From the NCBI GenBank assembly GCA_017557925.1, contig JAFYWO010000121.1:1-6627 (forward strand): a stretch of DNA of 6,627 nucleotides. The letters are read 5' to 3'. Below, in pieces: positions 5,585-6,627 of the stretch. Below the pieces are notes generated by a model. It was not told the DNA's origin. It saw nothing but the letters and a program-made list of their open reading frames with translations, and made no database searches. The position numbers and the translations under genes are program-made. Origin of the DNA: Alphaproteobacteria bacterium (GTDB taxonomy: Bacteria > Pseudomonadota > Alphaproteobacteria > RF32 > CAG-239). Every line of letters begins with the position of its first letter. Positions within the stretch are counted from its first letter, which is position 1.

Positions 5585-6565
5585 TTAATTTTTGTAAATC
5601 ATCGGTTTTACGGGGAATAAATTTATGGATGAATCTTGAAAAGGTTGTATAAGTTTTATGAGATTAAGCATATTAGAGGAGAATAGTATAGATGATGTTT
5701 TAGGGCAAAGACGTTCAAAACAAGGGTTTCTGTAAAAAGAATATGTTGAGGTTATTTTTTGTGCTTGTTTTATGGATATGTTGTTTGTTGTTGTGTCTAT
5801 AAGTATTGAGCCTTTTTTTAGGTGTTTTAGGTTTTGTAAGGTTATTATCGGTGGATTTTTCGGGTTGTGAAAATTGACAGCACTTAGGATAAAATCTTTG
5901 TCTTTTAATACTGATGAGATATCAAAATCTTTTGTGGAATGTATAAAATCAGCTCCTATAGATGTTGCCAGTTCTTGTGCGGAAGGTTGGACATCTAAAA
6001 TAAAGGTTGTTGCTCCGTTTTTTTTGAACATGCTTGCTATTTCAAGTCCTGTAATACTTGCTCCTATTATTAGAGCTTTAGCTTTACCTAAAGAGGTGGA
6101 AGGAGTATAAAGAAGCGGAGCGATAATTGGAGATTTGGATAAAGCAAAAAGTGAAGCGCTGTAACCTCTTGGTAAGGCTTGTGAAGTTAAAGTATCTATA
6201 CTTTGGTAAAAAGAGGTTCGTGGTATTTTTTCAAGCTGAATTATTGTTGCAATGGTTTTTGATAATAGGTGTTCATTATTACTGAAATTTGAGATTAGTA
6301 TTTGATTTTTTGATAATTTTTTTAATAAGTGTTGTGAAGGTGGTGTAAACTTTATGATGATGTCTGATTGTTGATATATTTGTGCGTTTGGAAGTATTTG
6401 GGATTTGCTTTGAATATATTCTTTGTTGGTATAATAAGATTTTTTGCCAATGTTTTTTGAAGATAAAACAGTATGTCCAAGAGTTGTAATCTCCTTGATG
6501 GTTGAGGGGGTTAGCGGAGTTCTTGTTTCTTTGTTATCATCTTCTTTTATTTGACCTATTATCAT
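5585..6565 (-). CDS. pntAA: NAD(P) transhydrogenase subunit alpha part 1, reduced/divergent (NAD-binding domain I)
   Basis: PntAA is the soluble NAD(H)-binding domain I, related to alanine dehydrogenase. Recognisable parts are ETRTPLTP (13-20), and PRTSFYQSIDTLTSQA (115-130), which keeps Arg, Gln and Asp of the 'RQD loop' (R116, Q121, D124). A Rossmann segment follows, with GASITG (168-173) and an acidic residue after strand 2 (D191, in LDVQP). At 326 residues it is about 50 shorter than the usual 370-390. After GADF (204-207) it goes almost straight to KDKDFILSAV, lacking the mobile loop with its conserved Gly-Tyr-Ala. The usual DLAAxxGGN is replaced by DTTTNN (257-262), and the usual central Gly of GAGVAG is Ser. 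The frame is unbroken and followed by intact pntAB and pntB, so this looks like divergence rather than a pseudogene. AAGG at 6575-6578 supports the ATG. A TATAAA on the minus strand (6608-6613) could be a -10 element, but its -35 would lie outside the window. Confidence 0.85.
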   Translation of the reverse strand: MIIGQIKEDDNKETRTPLTPSTIKEITTLGHTVLSSKNIGKKSYYTNKEYIQSKSQILPNAQIYQQSDIIIKFTPPSQHLLKKLSKNQILISNFSNNEHLLSKTIATIIQLEKIPRTSFYQSIDTLTSQALPRGYSASLFALSKSPIIAPLLYTPSTSLGKAKALIIGASITGLEIASMFKKNGATTFILDVQPSAQELATSIGADFIHSTKDFDISSVLKDKDFILSAVNFHNPKNPPIITLQNLKHLKKGSILIDTTTNNISIKQAQKITSTYSFYRNPCFERLCPKTSSILFSSNMLNLIKLIQPFQDSSINLFPVKPMIYKN

Positions 6566-6627
6566 AAAACTAAACCTTATTTTAAATAATTTTTTGTAAA
6601 ATTTCTCTTTATATAAGTAATAAAAAA

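Noticed and set aside
5874..6110. Plus-strand open frame of 78 codons
   Set aside because: It is antisense to the Rossmann region of pntAA and has no supporting start signal or family resemblance.
5585..6565. pntAA as a frameshifted pseudogene
   Set aside because: The frame is continuous with family motifs in order at both ends of the domain, tight operon spacing is preserved, and downstream subunits are intact. The losses look like loop deletions rather than a frame break.

Overview
The window is AT-rich, densely packed bacterial DNA with Shine-Dalgarno-led genes and a Gram-negative-type gene set. The proton-translocating transhydrogenase is encoded by three genes (pntAA, pntAB, pntB) rather than the two of E. 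coli. This three-gene form is common in Alphaproteobacteria and also occurs in some other phyla. With the low GC content and compact layout, I lean towards an AT-rich, possibly host-associated alphaproteobacterium. That is an inference, since no rRNA or other phylogenetic marker is present.

Layout. (1) 1-191, minus: the 5' part of a small, cysteine-rich, single-pass membrane protein that runs off the left edge. (2) 192-315: a divergent promoter region. (3) 316-993, plus: a multi-pass membrane protein with an HELTH zinc motif (M50-like). (4) 3234 down to 983, minus: a two-gene unit, a Mur ligase (Mpl/MurC-like) followed by an LD-carboxypeptidase (LdcA, family S66), coupled by a 1-nt stop/start overlap. 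(5) 3235-3367: a second divergent promoter region holding an imperfect tandem duplication of about 37 bp. (6) 3368-3973, plus: a TetR-family regulator. (7) 6565 down to 3978, minus: the operon pntAA-pntAB-pntB. (8) 6566-6627: the pntAA leader.

How the genes work together. LdcA trims recycled murein tetrapeptide to tripeptide. An Mpl-type ligase would then attach that tripeptide to UDP-MurNAc, so the pair looks like a cytosolic murein-peptide recycling unit. The TetR gene is transcribed divergently from it across the duplicated motif and is the obvious candidate regulator. The pnt operon encodes nicotinamide nucleotide transhydrogenase, which uses the proton gradient to make NADPH. Its PntB and PntAB look intact, but PntAA is about 50 residues short and has lost several canonical NAD(H)-site features.

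Both minus-strand operons run tail-to-tail into a plus-strand gene with almost no space between them (an 11-nt overlap at 983-993 and a 4-nt gap at 3974-3977). Each has a hairpin 33 nt past its stop codon, inside the opposing gene. No CRISPR array, tRNA, rRNA, insertion sequence or phage gene was seen. The most notable points are the reduced PntAA, the duplicated regulatory motif, the unusual ligase motifs and the embedded hairpins. I do not see convincing evidence for an entirely new system.
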